Assembly (NCBI RefSeq): GCF_031954365.1
Contig: NZ_JAUSVZ010000018.1
Strand: one strand, 5' to 3'
DNA: 64,000 nt
Source: Brevibacillus aydinogluensis
GTDB taxonomy: Bacteria > Bacillota > Bacilli > Brevibacillales > Brevibacillaceae
Both the position numbers and the translations under genes were made by a program. The notes beneath the pieces were generated by a model. It ran no database searches and was not told where the DNA came from. It saw nothing but the letters and a program-made list of their open reading frames with translations. Shown in pieces: positions 48,682 to 56,296 of the stretch; the stretch's first letter is position 1, and each line of letters opens with the position of its first letter.

Positions 48682-49605
48682 ATGGGTTTCCCTGTTGTGT
48701 TGGCACTGCTCTTGATGGCCAATCCGCTGGATGCGACTGATTTTTTGCGGGTCGAATGGGGAGAAGAGACGATTGCCATACTCGACCGCGCCGACTATAC
48801 GCTGCCGTTTTCAGGAGTTCCCCTGGTGGACGAAGCAAAGCTGGAGAGGGTTATCAAAAGCGTGGCGGAACAGGTGTACCAGGCACCGGTGAACGCCACG
48901 ATTGACGGAGCAGGCAGGATCGTTCCCGAAAAGCGGGGACGGGCGCTGCATGAAAAAGCGTTTACCGAACAGGTCTACGACTACTTTTACGGAAGCGGTT
49001 CGAAAAGCATCACGCCCGCCATCCGCGAGGTGATGCCCAAGGTGGACCGCGAACTGCTGAACCAGGTGCGGCAAAAGTTCATCGGAGGCTACTCCACCTA
49101 TTACAATCCCCGGAACAAAAACCGTTCTCATAACATCATGCTGGCTGCCAAGGCGATTAACAATTACGTCGTCCTGCCCGGAGAAATCTTTTCCTTTAAC
49201 AAGGTGGTTGGCCCACGCACTCGGCAAAAGGGGTATCTGGAAGCGCCGATCATTGTCAGGGGAGAACTGTCCGAGGGGATCGGCGGGGGCATCTGTCAGG
49301 TGTCGTCTACCCTGTACAACGCTGTCGATCGCGCCGGCATGCACATTTTGCAGCGATACTCCCACAGCCGCCACGTCGCGTACGTCCCGCCCGGGCGGGA
49401 CGCCACAGTGAGCTGGAACGGGCCTGATTTTGTGTTTCAGAACAAGTACGCGTATCCCATCCTGATTCGCGCCTATTCCGGAAACGGACAGATCACGGTT
49501 ACCATCCATTCATTCCCGGAAATCGAATACGAACCCAGGCATGTGCCCAGTGTGCGCAATCACATGCCGGAAGAAACGCCGGCAGATCCGCAGCTTCCGG
49601 ACTAG
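48682..49605 (+). CDS. VanW domain protein (YoaR-like)
   Basis: A 307-aa secreted or membrane-anchored protein with an N-terminal hydrophobic segment (GFPVVLALLLMANPL) and a C-terminal VanW domain (NIMLAAKAINNYVVLPGEIFSFNKVVGP, GIGGGICQVSSTLYNA, HSRHVAYVPPGRDA). The first part matches the peptidoglycan-binding-like PG_binding_4 region (ATIDGAGRIVPEKRG). Such proteins occur in vancomycin loci and in spore formers, role unclear. ATG 48682 follows GGAGGAGGTGAG. Its terminator was split by the repeat element that follows. Confidence 0.85.
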   Translation: MGFPVVLALLLMANPLDATDFLRVEWGEETIAILDRADYTLPFSGVPLVDEAKLERVIKSVAEQVYQAPVNATIDGAGRIVPEKRGRALHEKAFTEQVYDYFYGSGSKSITPAIREVMPKVDRELLNQVRQKFIGGYSTYYNPRNKNRSHNIMLAAKAINNYVVLPGEIFSFNKVVGPRTRQKGYLEAPIIVRGELSEGIGGGICQVSSTLYNAVDRAGMHILQRYSHSRHVAYVPPGRDATVSWNGPDFVFQNKYAYPILIRAYSGNGQITVTIHSFPEIEYEPRHVPSVRNHMPEETPADPQLPD

Positions 49606-49629
49606 ACAGCACCCGTTGTGAGATGCTGT
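49605..49629 (+). repeat. Upstream copy of a duplicated terminator hairpin (element copy 1)
   Basis: GACAGCACCCGTTGTGAGAT and TGCTG... repeat of 25 bases, with two mismatches to 49960-49984. The stem is weakened and the T tract is replaced by the element's first bases. Confidence 0.75.
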
Positions 49630-49959
49630 CAGCGTGTAGACAAGTCCGTGGCGCATGGGTGATCGGGCCCGCTCGCTCTCTTGACGACCAGCAGAGAAGT
49701 TGGCAGCGTCCGCTTCAAAACGCGACGCGGGCAGGGGGCAAACATCTGGGTAGTTCGAGGAAGTGAGACTTGTGCCCCCTGTATCCCCCACGTCTTTCGT
49801 TTTTCAAAGCTGGGCAGGTCGTCAAAGGAGCTCGCTTGGCCCATCACTCCATGCCATGTCCTTTTTCTGCACCTTCGGTTGATCAATGTGCAGGCCTTCC
49901 GGCCTGGAAACGATGGAGGAGCGTTTCCTCGCGGAACTTCAACGATTGGCTTCAGTCCG
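49630..49959. mobile_element. Terminator-inserted repeat element, copy 1 (330 bp)
   Basis: Begins CAGCGTGTAGACAA and ends CTTCAGTCCG, about 80 percent like 61038-61377 by eye. It contains long imperfect inverted arms of about 42 bases (49649-49692 and 49814-49855) and a hairpin CAGGGGGCA/TGCCCCCTG (49732-49781), so RNA from either strand would fold into one long stem. A second hairpin CAGGCCTTCCGGCCTG is at 49891-49906. No convincing gene, no terminal inverted repeats and no transposase. Minus-strand frames keep partial similarity between copies but have no ribosome-binding sites. Confidence 0.65.
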
Positions 49960-49990
49960 GACAGCACCCGTTGCGAGGTGCTGTTTTTGT
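49960..49990 (+). terminator. Working terminator of the VanW gene, downstream copy
   Basis: ACAGCACC (49961-49968) pairs with GGTGCTGT (49977-49984), then TTTTTG. It is the intact twin of the hairpin at 49605. Confidence 0.8.
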
Positions 49991-50046
49991 TTGGGCCGCT
50001 GCGCCCGAGGCGGCTTGTCGGATGTGCTGTGCGCACGAAAAACGTA

Positions 50047-50107
50047 TTGTCAAGGATTTGAAAAAGGCGTAATATATATTTCGTGTTTAAAATTTCGGGT
50101 ACGAAAT
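50047..50107 (+). promoter_or_regulatory. Promoter and candidate operator of the MarR efflux operon
   Basis: TTGTCA (50047-50052), 17 bases, TAATAT (50070-50075). An inverted repeat ATTTCGT (50078-50084) and ACGAAAT (50101-50107) lies over the start region, fitting MarR autorepression. Confidence 0.6.
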
Positions 50108-50132
50108 AATTCTGAACGAAAGGAGGCGCATG

Positions 50133-50558
50133 ATGAGCAAGCCGATCTTGGTGAGAGATCTGTTAAAGCGGCTTAACAAAACGCTGACTACTATCGCGAC
50201 CAAAGAATTGGCGAAATTCGGATTGACTGTGCCGCAATTGATGGTGCTCAAGCAAATCCAATGCGAGCCCAAGACGATCGGTCAGATCAGCAAGGCGGTC
50301 GACCTGTCCTACAGCACGGTCTCGGGCATTATCGACCGGCTGGAGCGGGAACAAATGGTTGAACGCGTCCGCGACAAAAAGGACAGGCGGGTAGTCTGGA
50401 TTCGCGGCACGGGCAAGGTGAAGGAAAAGGTCGATCAGATCCCGATCTTTTCCGAAGAGTATTTCAACAAGTTGTTCAAAGACATTTCCGATGAGGAGAT
50501 GGATCAAATCGTCCATGTACTCGAGACGCTGATCGAAAAACTGGAAAGAGAAAGTTGA
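50133..50558 (+). CDS. MarR family transcriptional regulator
   Basis: A 141-aa winged-helix regulator (KTIGQISKAVDLSYSTVSGIIDRLEREQMVERVRDKKDRR). It is the first gene of an efflux operon and presumably represses it until a drug or phenolic compound binds. ATG 50133 is better spaced from AAGGAGG (50120-50126) than ATG 50130. Nine bases to the next gene. Confidence 0.88.
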   Translation: MSKPILVRDLLKRLNKTLTTIATKELAKFGLTVPQLMVLKQIQCEPKTIGQISKAVDLSYSTVSGIIDRLEREQMVERVRDKKDRRVVWIRGTGKVKEKVDQIPIFSEEYFNKLFKDISDEEMDQIVHVLETLIEKLERES

Positions 50559-50567
50559 GGAGAAACC

Positions 50568-51227
50568 ATGAAGCGAAAACTTGTCTTGTACATCATCCTG
50601 CTCCTGATGGTAGCAGGAGGGGGCGGCATCGGTTACTACTACTGGTATCAGGGGAGCCACTACGTCACCACACAGGACGCCCGCGTCGCCGGTGACATTT
50701 ACCGCGTGATGCCGCGGATTTCCGGCAAGCTGACGTCGCTGAAGGTTCACGAGGGGGATGTCGTCGTGGCGGATCAGATCGTCGGACAGCAGGATACGAC
50801 CAATCTGACGACCAACCTGTTGGAAAACGCGGTGCTGCGGGCACCCATTACCGGCACGGTGATCAAGACGCTGGCAAAGGAAGGAGAGGTTGTCTCTCCC
50901 GGTCAGGCAGTAGCCATGGTGGTGGACGAGAATAACCTGTACATTTCCGCCAATGTGGAAGAGACGGAGCTTGGCCGCCTCAAGCTGGGGCAGAAAGTGG
51001 ACATCACGCTGGACGCTTACCCGGGCAAACAGCTGACCGGTCACCTGTCCGAAATCGGCCAAGCCACCAACTCCACCTTTGCGCTGCTGCCGTCCGTTAA
51101 CACCAGCGGCAACTTTACCAAAGTGACGCAGCGGATTCCGATAAAGGTGGCGATTGACAATGCCGCCGGAATCCAACTGACCCCTGGTCTGAATGCGGAA
51201 ATCAAAGTGCACGTAAAGGGGATGTAA
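50568..51227 (+). CDS. EmrA/HlyD-type membrane fusion adaptor
   Basis: A 219-aa single-span protein (LYIILLLMVAGGGGIGYYYWY) with biotinyl-lipoyl-like and beta-barrel parts (YRVMPRISGKLTSLKVHEGDVV; LRAPITGTVIKTLAKEGEVVSPG). It is a short form lacking the coiled-coil hairpin. It pairs with the DHA2 transporter two genes downstream. In Gram-positives such adaptors may assist the pump at the wall. Confidence 0.85.
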   Translation: MKRKLVLYIILLLMVAGGGGIGYYYWYQGSHYVTTQDARVAGDIYRVMPRISGKLTSLKVHEGDVVVADQIVGQQDTTNLTTNLLENAVLRAPITGTVIKTLAKEGEVVSPGQAVAMVVDENNLYISANVEETELGRLKLGQKVDITLDAYPGKQLTGHLSEIGQATNSTFALLPSVNTSGNFTKVTQRIPIKVAIDNAAGIQLTPGLNAEIKVHVKGM

Positions 51228-51230
51228 GTG

Positions 51231-52445
51231 ATGAAGACAATGAAATGGAAACAAGTGGGGATAATCGTGGCGGCCTGTTCGCTGCTCGCCGCAGGTTGCA
51301 GTGAAACGACAGCCGGGCCGGAAGAAAGCCAGCCGGTCGTGAAAGTGTGGAAGCTGGAATCGAATCAGGCCGGCTCGATCGCAAGCGGAAAGATCGCACC
51401 GGCAGAAGAAATTCAGGTGGTCTCCAAACTGGCGGGGAAAGTGGAGCAGGTGCACGTGAAGGAAGGCTCGGTCGTGAAGAAGGGCGACGTGCTCGTCTCG
51501 TTGGAAGCGAACGATTACCTGGAGCAAATCAGACAGGCGGAAGCCGCCATCGCCAGCGCCCAGGCGCGTCTGCTCGACACCCAGGCCGGCGCGCGCAGCC
51601 AGGAGCTGCAGCGTCTGGAGAGCGGCGTGGAGCAGGCAAAAGCGGCGCTGGAGGTAGCCGAGAGCAGCTACAATCGGATGAAGGCGTTGTACGATTCCGG
51701 CGCGATCTCCCAGGCCGATCTGGAAAAGGTGACGCTGGAGCTGGAAAAAGCGCGGACGGGGTACGATCAGGCCAAGGCTCAATACGATTTGGCCAAGGCG
51801 GGACCGACAGCCAATTCCGTGGCCGCGCTGGAGGCAGAAGTGAAACGTCTGCAATCCGGTTTGCAACTGGCCAAAAGCACTTATGAAAATACCAAGATTG
51901 TCGCCCCGATCTCCGGCATCGTGGCTCGCCGCAGCATCGATCCCGGCGAGATGGCCCAGCCGGGCGTTCCGCTGCTGGTGCTGGTCCAGATGGATCAGGT
52001 CAAAGTAGAGGCCAGCGTGCCCCAGGAGCAGATCAACCAGGTGAAAGTCGGTTCGGCAGTTGACGTGAAAGTGGACAATCGTACGCTCAAGGGTACGGTG
52101 GAGTTCGTCAGCCCGATCTCCGATACCAACAGCAGCTCTTTCCCGATCAAGGTGCGTTTGGACAACAAGGATGGCGCGCTGCGGGCAGGGATGCTGGCGG
52201 AGGTGTACCTGCCAAACCAGGCGTCCGACAGCGAAGTGAAAATCCCCTCCTCGGCCGTCGTGACCAAGGAGAACAAGCAATTCGTGTACAAAGTGGACCG
52301 CGACATCGTGCATCAGGTAGAGGTGACTGTCGGGGAAATCAAGGGCGATTGGGTTGCAGTGACCAAAGGGGTAGCCGCTGGCGACCAGCTCGTGCTGAAT
52401 CCTGGTGACGATTTGGCCGAGGGCAGCAAAGTGATCGTCAACTGA
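51231..52445 (+). CDS. RND-type efflux adaptor lipoprotein
   Basis: A 404-aa lipoprotein, lipobox LAAGC with C23. It has the full adaptor plan: lipoyl half (VVSKLAGKVEQVHVKEGSVVKKGD), a coiled-coil hairpin (about residues 90-185, rich in EQAKAALEVAESSYNRM-type heptads), second lipoyl half (IVAPISGIVARRSIDPGEM) and beta barrel. ATG 51231 follows AAAGGGG. A second adaptor in one MFS operon is unusual. Confidence 0.9.
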   Translation: MKTMKWKQVGIIVAACSLLAAGCSETTAGPEESQPVVKVWKLESNQAGSIASGKIAPAEEIQVVSKLAGKVEQVHVKEGSVVKKGDVLVSLEANDYLEQIRQAEAAIASAQARLLDTQAGARSQELQRLESGVEQAKAALEVAESSYNRMKALYDSGAISQADLEKVTLELEKARTGYDQAKAQYDLAKAGPTANSVAALEAEVKRLQSGLQLAKSTYENTKIVAPISGIVARRSIDPGEMAQPGVPLLVLVQMDQVKVEASVPQEQINQVKVGSAVDVKVDNRTLKGTVEFVSPISDTNSSSFPIKVRLDNKDGALRAGMLAEVYLPNQASDSEVKIPSSAVVTKENKQFVYKVDRDIVHQVEVTVGEIKGDWVAVTKGVAAGDQLVLNPGDDLAEGSKVIVN

Positions 52446-52459
52446 CGGGAGGGAGAATC

Positions 52460-54037
52460 ATGGCGGAAGCAGCGGCACAGCGCCATGGGAACAGCGGAAG
52501 CGAGATGTGGATTTCGCTTTTGGCCATTCTCATGGGCACCTTCGTCGCCATTTTGAACAACAGTTTGATCAACGTCGCCCTGCCTACGCTGGTAAACGTG
52601 TTTGGCTCCACGACGGACACGATCCAATGGGTGTTGACCGGTTACATGCTGGCCAACGCCGTCATGATCCCGATGAGCGGCCTGCTGGGCGACAAATACG
52701 GGTACAAGCGGATCTTTTTGCTCTCACTGATCGCATTTACAGCTTCGTCCGTCCTCTGCGCGCTGGCATGGAACGACACCAGCCTGATCGCCTTCCGCGT
52801 CATCCAGGGTTTGAGCGGCGGGATGATTATGCCGATCGGAATGTCGATGATCTACATGATTGTCCCGCGGGAGAAGATGGGACTGGCTCTGGGGCTGTTT
52901 GGCATCGCCGCGATGGTGGCGCCGGCGGTCGGGCCAACGCTGGGCGGGTACATTGTCGAATACCTCAACTGGCAGTTCCTGTTCCTGCTGGGCGTTCCGT
53001 TTGGCGTGTTCGCCGTGGTGATGAGCAGCGCCCTGTTGAAGGAAACGCCGAAAAAGCCGGAGTTGAAGTTTGACTTTCCGGGAGCGATTCTTTCCATCAT
53101 CGGCTTCGGGACGCTGCTGCTCGCGCTGAGCAAGGGCCAGTCGGAAGGATGGGACTCATTTTTCATCGTCAGTTTGCTGTTTGTCGCAATTAGCAGCCTG
53201 GTGCTGTTCGTTTGGGTGGAGACGGGCAGGGAGTCTCCCCTGCTAGACTTCAGCCTGCTGAAAATCCCTGTGTTTACGTTAAGCGTCATCAGCTCCAGTT
53301 TTGTCATGATGGGGATGATGGGCGGGATATTCCTGATGCCGATCTTTCTGCAAAACATTCAGGGCATGTCGGCGGTGGACTCCGGGCTTCTGCTGATGCC
53401 GCAGTCGATTGCCATGGCGTTGATGATGCCGATCAGCGGCAAGCTGTTTGACAAGTACGGGATCGGTCCCGTCGGCCTGGTGGGCATGCTGGTCATGGGG
53501 GTGACCACTTATGAATTGCACACCTTGACCGCCGACACGCCGCACGGTTGGTTGAATACGGTGCTGACGATTCGCGGGATCGGCATCGGGCTGTGCATGC
53601 AGACGCTGTCCACGGCGGGGATGAACGCCATTCCCCGCGCCAGCGTCGGGAAGGCATCCTCCCTGTCCAACGTGATCCGGCAGGTGATGAGCTCGTTTGG
53701 CATTGCCATCCTGACGACGATCATGAGCTCGCGCCAGTCCTTTCACGCCGCGGCGATTTCGGACAGCGTGTCTGTGACGTCCACCACGGCGAGCGAGGCG
53801 CTCCAGGGTCTGACCGGGCTGTTCATGCAGGCGGGGGTGGACGCCGCGACCGCCCAGGGAGGAGCCGCATCCGTTTTGGCCGGGATGATTGCCAAGGAGG
53901 CAGTCGTTCGGGGGATTGCCGACGCCCTGCTCGTGTCGGCCATTCCAATCTTTTTGTCCATCCCGTTTATTTTCTTTATGCACAAAAAGCCGCCCAAGAA
54001 AGAGGCGGCACAAGAGCAGCAAAAAGCAGCAGCCTGA
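52460..54037 (+). CDS. DHA2 family (EmrB/QacA-like) multidrug MFS transporter
   Basis: A 525-aa proton-coupled exporter with 14 predicted membrane segments. Typical motifs are NNSLINVALPTLVNVFGS, GDKYGYKRIFLLSL (motif A) and VGPTLGGYIVEYLNWQFLFLLGVPFG (motif C). Last gene of the MarR operon; its stop codon lies in the terminator stem. Substrate unknown. Hydrophilic tail is lysine/alanine/glutamine rich. Confidence 0.93.
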   Translation: MAEAAAQRHGNSGSEMWISLLAILMGTFVAILNNSLINVALPTLVNVFGSTTDTIQWVLTGYMLANAVMIPMSGLLGDKYGYKRIFLLSLIAFTASSVLCALAWNDTSLIAFRVIQGLSGGMIMPIGMSMIYMIVPREKMGLALGLFGIAAMVAPAVGPTLGGYIVEYLNWQFLFLLGVPFGVFAVVMSSALLKETPKKPELKFDFPGAILSIIGFGTLLLALSKGQSEGWDSFFIVSLLFVAISSLVLFVWVETGRESPLLDFSLLKIPVFTLSVISSSFVMMGMMGGIFLMPIFLQNIQGMSAVDSGLLLMPQSIAMALMMPISGKLFDKYGIGPVGLVGMLVMGVTTYELHTLTADTPHGWLNTVLTIRGIGIGLCMQTLSTAGMNAIPRASVGKASSLSNVIRQVMSSFGIAILTTIMSSRQSFHAAAISDSVSVTSTTASEALQGLTGLFMQAGVDAATAQGGAASVLAGMIAKEAVVRGIADALLVSAIPIFLSIPFIFFMHKKPPKKEAAQEQQKAAA

Positions 54038-54052
54038 GCGGCTGCTGTTTTT
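54027..54052 (+). terminator. Terminator of the efflux operon
   Basis: CAGCAGCC (54027-54034) pairs with GGCTGCTG (54040-54047), then TTTTT. Confidence 0.87.
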
Positions 54053-54071
54053 GCTGGATTTTCGACGCACT

Positions 54072-54209
54072 TTAGAACAGTTTGCTGAGCCAGTAGATGA
54101 TCCGGCCGACGATGTAGCCGAGCAGGATGGTCCAGCCGATTTTGGCCCAGATGCCAAGACCGCTCACGAATTCACGCAAGCTTTTCCGACGATGCGGCGG
54201 TTGCTTCAT
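54072..54209 (-). CDS. 45-residue single-span membrane protein
   Basis: ATG 54209 follows AAAGGAGTGG and overlaps the end of the EamA gene by 38 bases in another frame. The product has a basic N-terminus (MKQPPHRRKSLREF) and one hydrophobic segment (IWAKIGWTILLGYIVGRIIY). Strong ribosome-binding site and coupling suggest it is real. It could be a small partner of the transporter; no known family recognised. Confidence 0.65.
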   Translation of the reverse strand: MKQPPHRRKSLREFVSGLGIWAKIGWTILLGYIVGRIIYWLSKLF

Positions 54210-55113
54210 CAGACTCCACTCCTTTGGCTGTATTGCAGCGGATGAACAGGTAGATGCCGGTGAGAATGATCAGGCCGCCGACCCATTGCGAAAGGGTAAC
54301 CCCTTCCCCCAGGATGAGGTACGCCAGAATCGCCGTTCCGACCGGTTCCCCCAAAATCCCCATGGAGATCGTCGTGGTGTTCAGCCATTTGATCACCCAG
54401 TTGAAAATCGAGTGGCCGAGCAGCGTCGGAAACAAGGCGAGGCAGAAAAACCAGCCCCAGTCCTCGGCCCGGTAACCGGCCAGCGGGTACCCCAGCACCA
54501 GATCGTACGCCACCAGCAGCACGCTGGTGATCGTGTAGACGACGAGTGTGTAGGAAAACGAGGACAGGTGCTGCCGCACGTACTGGCCAACCAGCCAGTA
54601 GCCGGTGACGGTGGCGGCGCCCATCAGCGCCAGAAAGTCTCCCCACAGCGCCATGCCGCCGACGCGAAAGTCTCCCCAGCCGATGACGAAGCTGCCGGCG
54701 ATGGCCAGCAACCCTCCCGTCAGGGCCAGGGGGCGGATTCGCTCGCCAAAGAAGAAATACCCGCCGACGAAGGCAAACAGCGGCTGCAACGTGACCAGCA
54801 CGGTAGAGCTGGCGACGGACGTAAAGTTGAGCGATTCAAACCAGAGCAGGAAGTGGCTGGCCAAAAAGGCCCCCGACAGGAGACAGAGCAGCCACTGCCT
54901 TCTCGGCATCCGCACCATTTCGCCGATGGCACCGCGGTTCCAGAACAGCAGCGGCAGCGTCAGCAGCACGGAAAATACCAGCCGGTACGTGGCGATTACA
55001 GGCGCCGGCGCACTGGCCAGCTTGACGAAGATGGCCGAGGTGGAGACGGCCGCCACGCCGAAAAAGAGGGCGAGATAGGGCGGTATCCAGGGTTTTTCGT
55101 TTGGAGTGTTCAT
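54172..55113 (-). CDS. EamA/DMT family transporter
   Basis: A 313-aa ten-span protein with two EamA repeats (FGVAAVSTSAIFVKLASAPAPVIATYRLVFS and ALFPTLLGHSIFNWVIKWLNTTTISMGILGEPV). Drug/metabolite superfamily exporters carry metabolites or amino acids; substrate unknown. ATG 55113 follows AAGAAGGTG. Promoter TTGTGA-N17-TAAAAT at 55181-55153. Confidence 0.88.
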   Translation of the reverse strand: MNTPNEKPWIPPYLALFFGVAAVSTSAIFVKLASAPAPVIATYRLVFSVLLTLPLLFWNRGAIGEMVRMPRRQWLLCLLSGAFLASHFLLWFESLNFTSVASSTVLVTLQPLFAFVGGYFFFGERIRPLALTGGLLAIAGSFVIGWGDFRVGGMALWGDFLALMGAATVTGYWLVGQYVRQHLSSFSYTLVVYTITSVLLVAYDLVLGYPLAGYRAEDWGWFFCLALFPTLLGHSIFNWVIKWLNTTTISMGILGEPVGTAILAYLILGEGVTLSQWVGGLIILTGIYLFIRCNTAKGVESDEATAASSEKLA

Positions 55114-55152
55114 GCCTACACCTTCTTGTCCTAAGGAGATCGCATGCTCTCT

Positions 55153-55181
55153 ATTTTACAGGTCTATCGAAACATTCACAA
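55153..55181 (-). promoter_or_regulatory. Promoter of the EamA gene
   Basis: Minus strand TTGTGA (55181-55176), 17 bases, TAAAAT (55158-55153) with TG before the -10. The rest of the gap to 55357 has small GC-rich hairpins and no gene that I can see. Confidence 0.6.
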
Positions 55182-55357
55182 TCGCTAGACATTGGGAGGC
55201 CACGAACAAAGCGTGGGGCCTGCCGATCGCCTGGCCGCTCCAACAAACTCCTGGGAGAACGCCGGAAGCGATGAAGACCGTCCGCTCACCGGCGAGGTGC
55301 AAGGCGATGAGCGGAGGCCAACAGCCGCAAGCGACGAGATCAGCCGGTTGGAAACGG

Positions 55358-56143
55358 CTAAGGCGTAACGCTGTTCAACAGCCCAGAGACGGTGACAATC
55401 GAGGCCTCCTGTTGTATGCGCGGAATGTACTGGCGCAGAACAGAGGCCGTTTTCTTGCCGGGCGGCCCGACATGGCCGATGGCGATATTGACGGGGCGGT
55501 CTTTCATGCGCTGGCACAGCGTTTCCATTTGGCGGGTAATGTGCGAGACGGTGTAGACGGAGTCCAGAAACAGTTCGTTTTCCAAAAACGGCACGCCCAG
55601 CTCCTTGGCAATTTTGGCTGCGACACTGCGATGGGTCGTTTTGCTGTCCAGGTAGATCATGCCGCGTTCCTTGCACACGCTCAGCACCGCCCGCATGACG
55701 CGCTCGTCGGCTGTTGCCTTGGAGCCCATGTGGTTGTTCAAACCGATCGCGTGCGGAACATCGTCAATCGCCTTGCGGACGCGGTCGCGAATCTCCTCGT
55801 CGCTCAGGTCAGTGGTGATCGCTCCGGGTCCCAGCCAGGAACGCTTTCCGTTTACCGGCTCCATCGGCAGGTGGACAAACACGTCGTGTCCCTTTCGATG
55901 GGCCAGCTCCGCGTCCCGTTTGGTGCTGGGCAAAAACGGCATCACCGCGACCGTCAGGGGAACGGGCAGGTTGAGAATGTCGTCCGTGCCCGCCATGTTG
56001 TTTCCCAAGTCGTCAATGACTACTGCCACTTTCTTGGCGGCCGTTTTCGCCGGGGTAGCACCGGGAGCGAGGGCGTGCGCCCCTGCCGTGCAGGAGAACA
56101 GACAAGCGGCGAGCAGGGCTGCCCCCCAGGTTCGTTTGCGCAT
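55358..56143 (-). CDS. Divergent polysaccharide deacetylase (YibQ/DUF610 family)
   Basis: A 261-aa exported protein: signal peptide (MRKRTWGAALLAACLFSCTAGAHA) then a NodB-like barrel of the divergent YibQ type (VAVVIDDLGNNMAGTDDIL, FVHLPMEPVNGKRSWLGPG, LNNHMGSKATADERVM, YLDSKTTHRSVA). D-D-x-G and H-M-G-S motifs keep likely metal ligands. A role on wall or spore glycans is plausible. ATG 56143 follows AAAGAAGGCG. Its frame stays open leftwards across polA and mutM in antisense, which is only a composition effect. Confidence 0.88.
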   Translation of the reverse strand: MRKRTWGAALLAACLFSCTAGAHALAPGATPAKTAAKKVAVVIDDLGNNMAGTDDILNLPVPLTVAVMPFLPSTKRDAELAHRKGHDVFVHLPMEPVNGKRSWLGPGAITTDLSDEEIRDRVRKAIDDVPHAIGLNNHMGSKATADERVMRAVLSVCKERGMIYLDSKTTHRSVAAKIAKELGVPFLENELFLDSVYTVSHITRQMETLCQRMKDRPVNIAIGHVGPPGKKTASVLRQYIPRIQQEASIVTVSGLLNSVTP

Positions 56144-56231
56144 GTGATCGCCTTCTTTCCGCTGTTTTTTCCTAGTTTGTTCAAGCAGAGGAATGCTTAC
56201 CCGCAGGCCCTGCCGCTGATGGAGACTTGTT

Positions 56232-56260
56232 TTGCCAGGGGTGTGCCCCTGTGGTAAACT
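56232..56260 (+). promoter_or_regulatory. Promoter of polA
   Basis: TTGCCA (56232-56237), 17 bases, TAAACT (56255-56260) with TGG before it. Confidence 0.6.
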
Positions 56261-56296
56261 GAAGGAATAGTGATGGAACGAGAGGAGTCGTACGAG

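Noticed and set aside
49630..49959. Degenerate group IIC intron
   Set aside because: Terminator targeting fits, but there is no GTGYG start and no domain V-like hairpin, and intron insertion would not duplicate the terminator.
49510..50061. Short frames on both strands in element copy 1, and similar ones at 60925-61512
   Set aside because: They show some similarity between the two copies only because the DNA is repeated; no ribosome-binding sites, and frames shift between copies.
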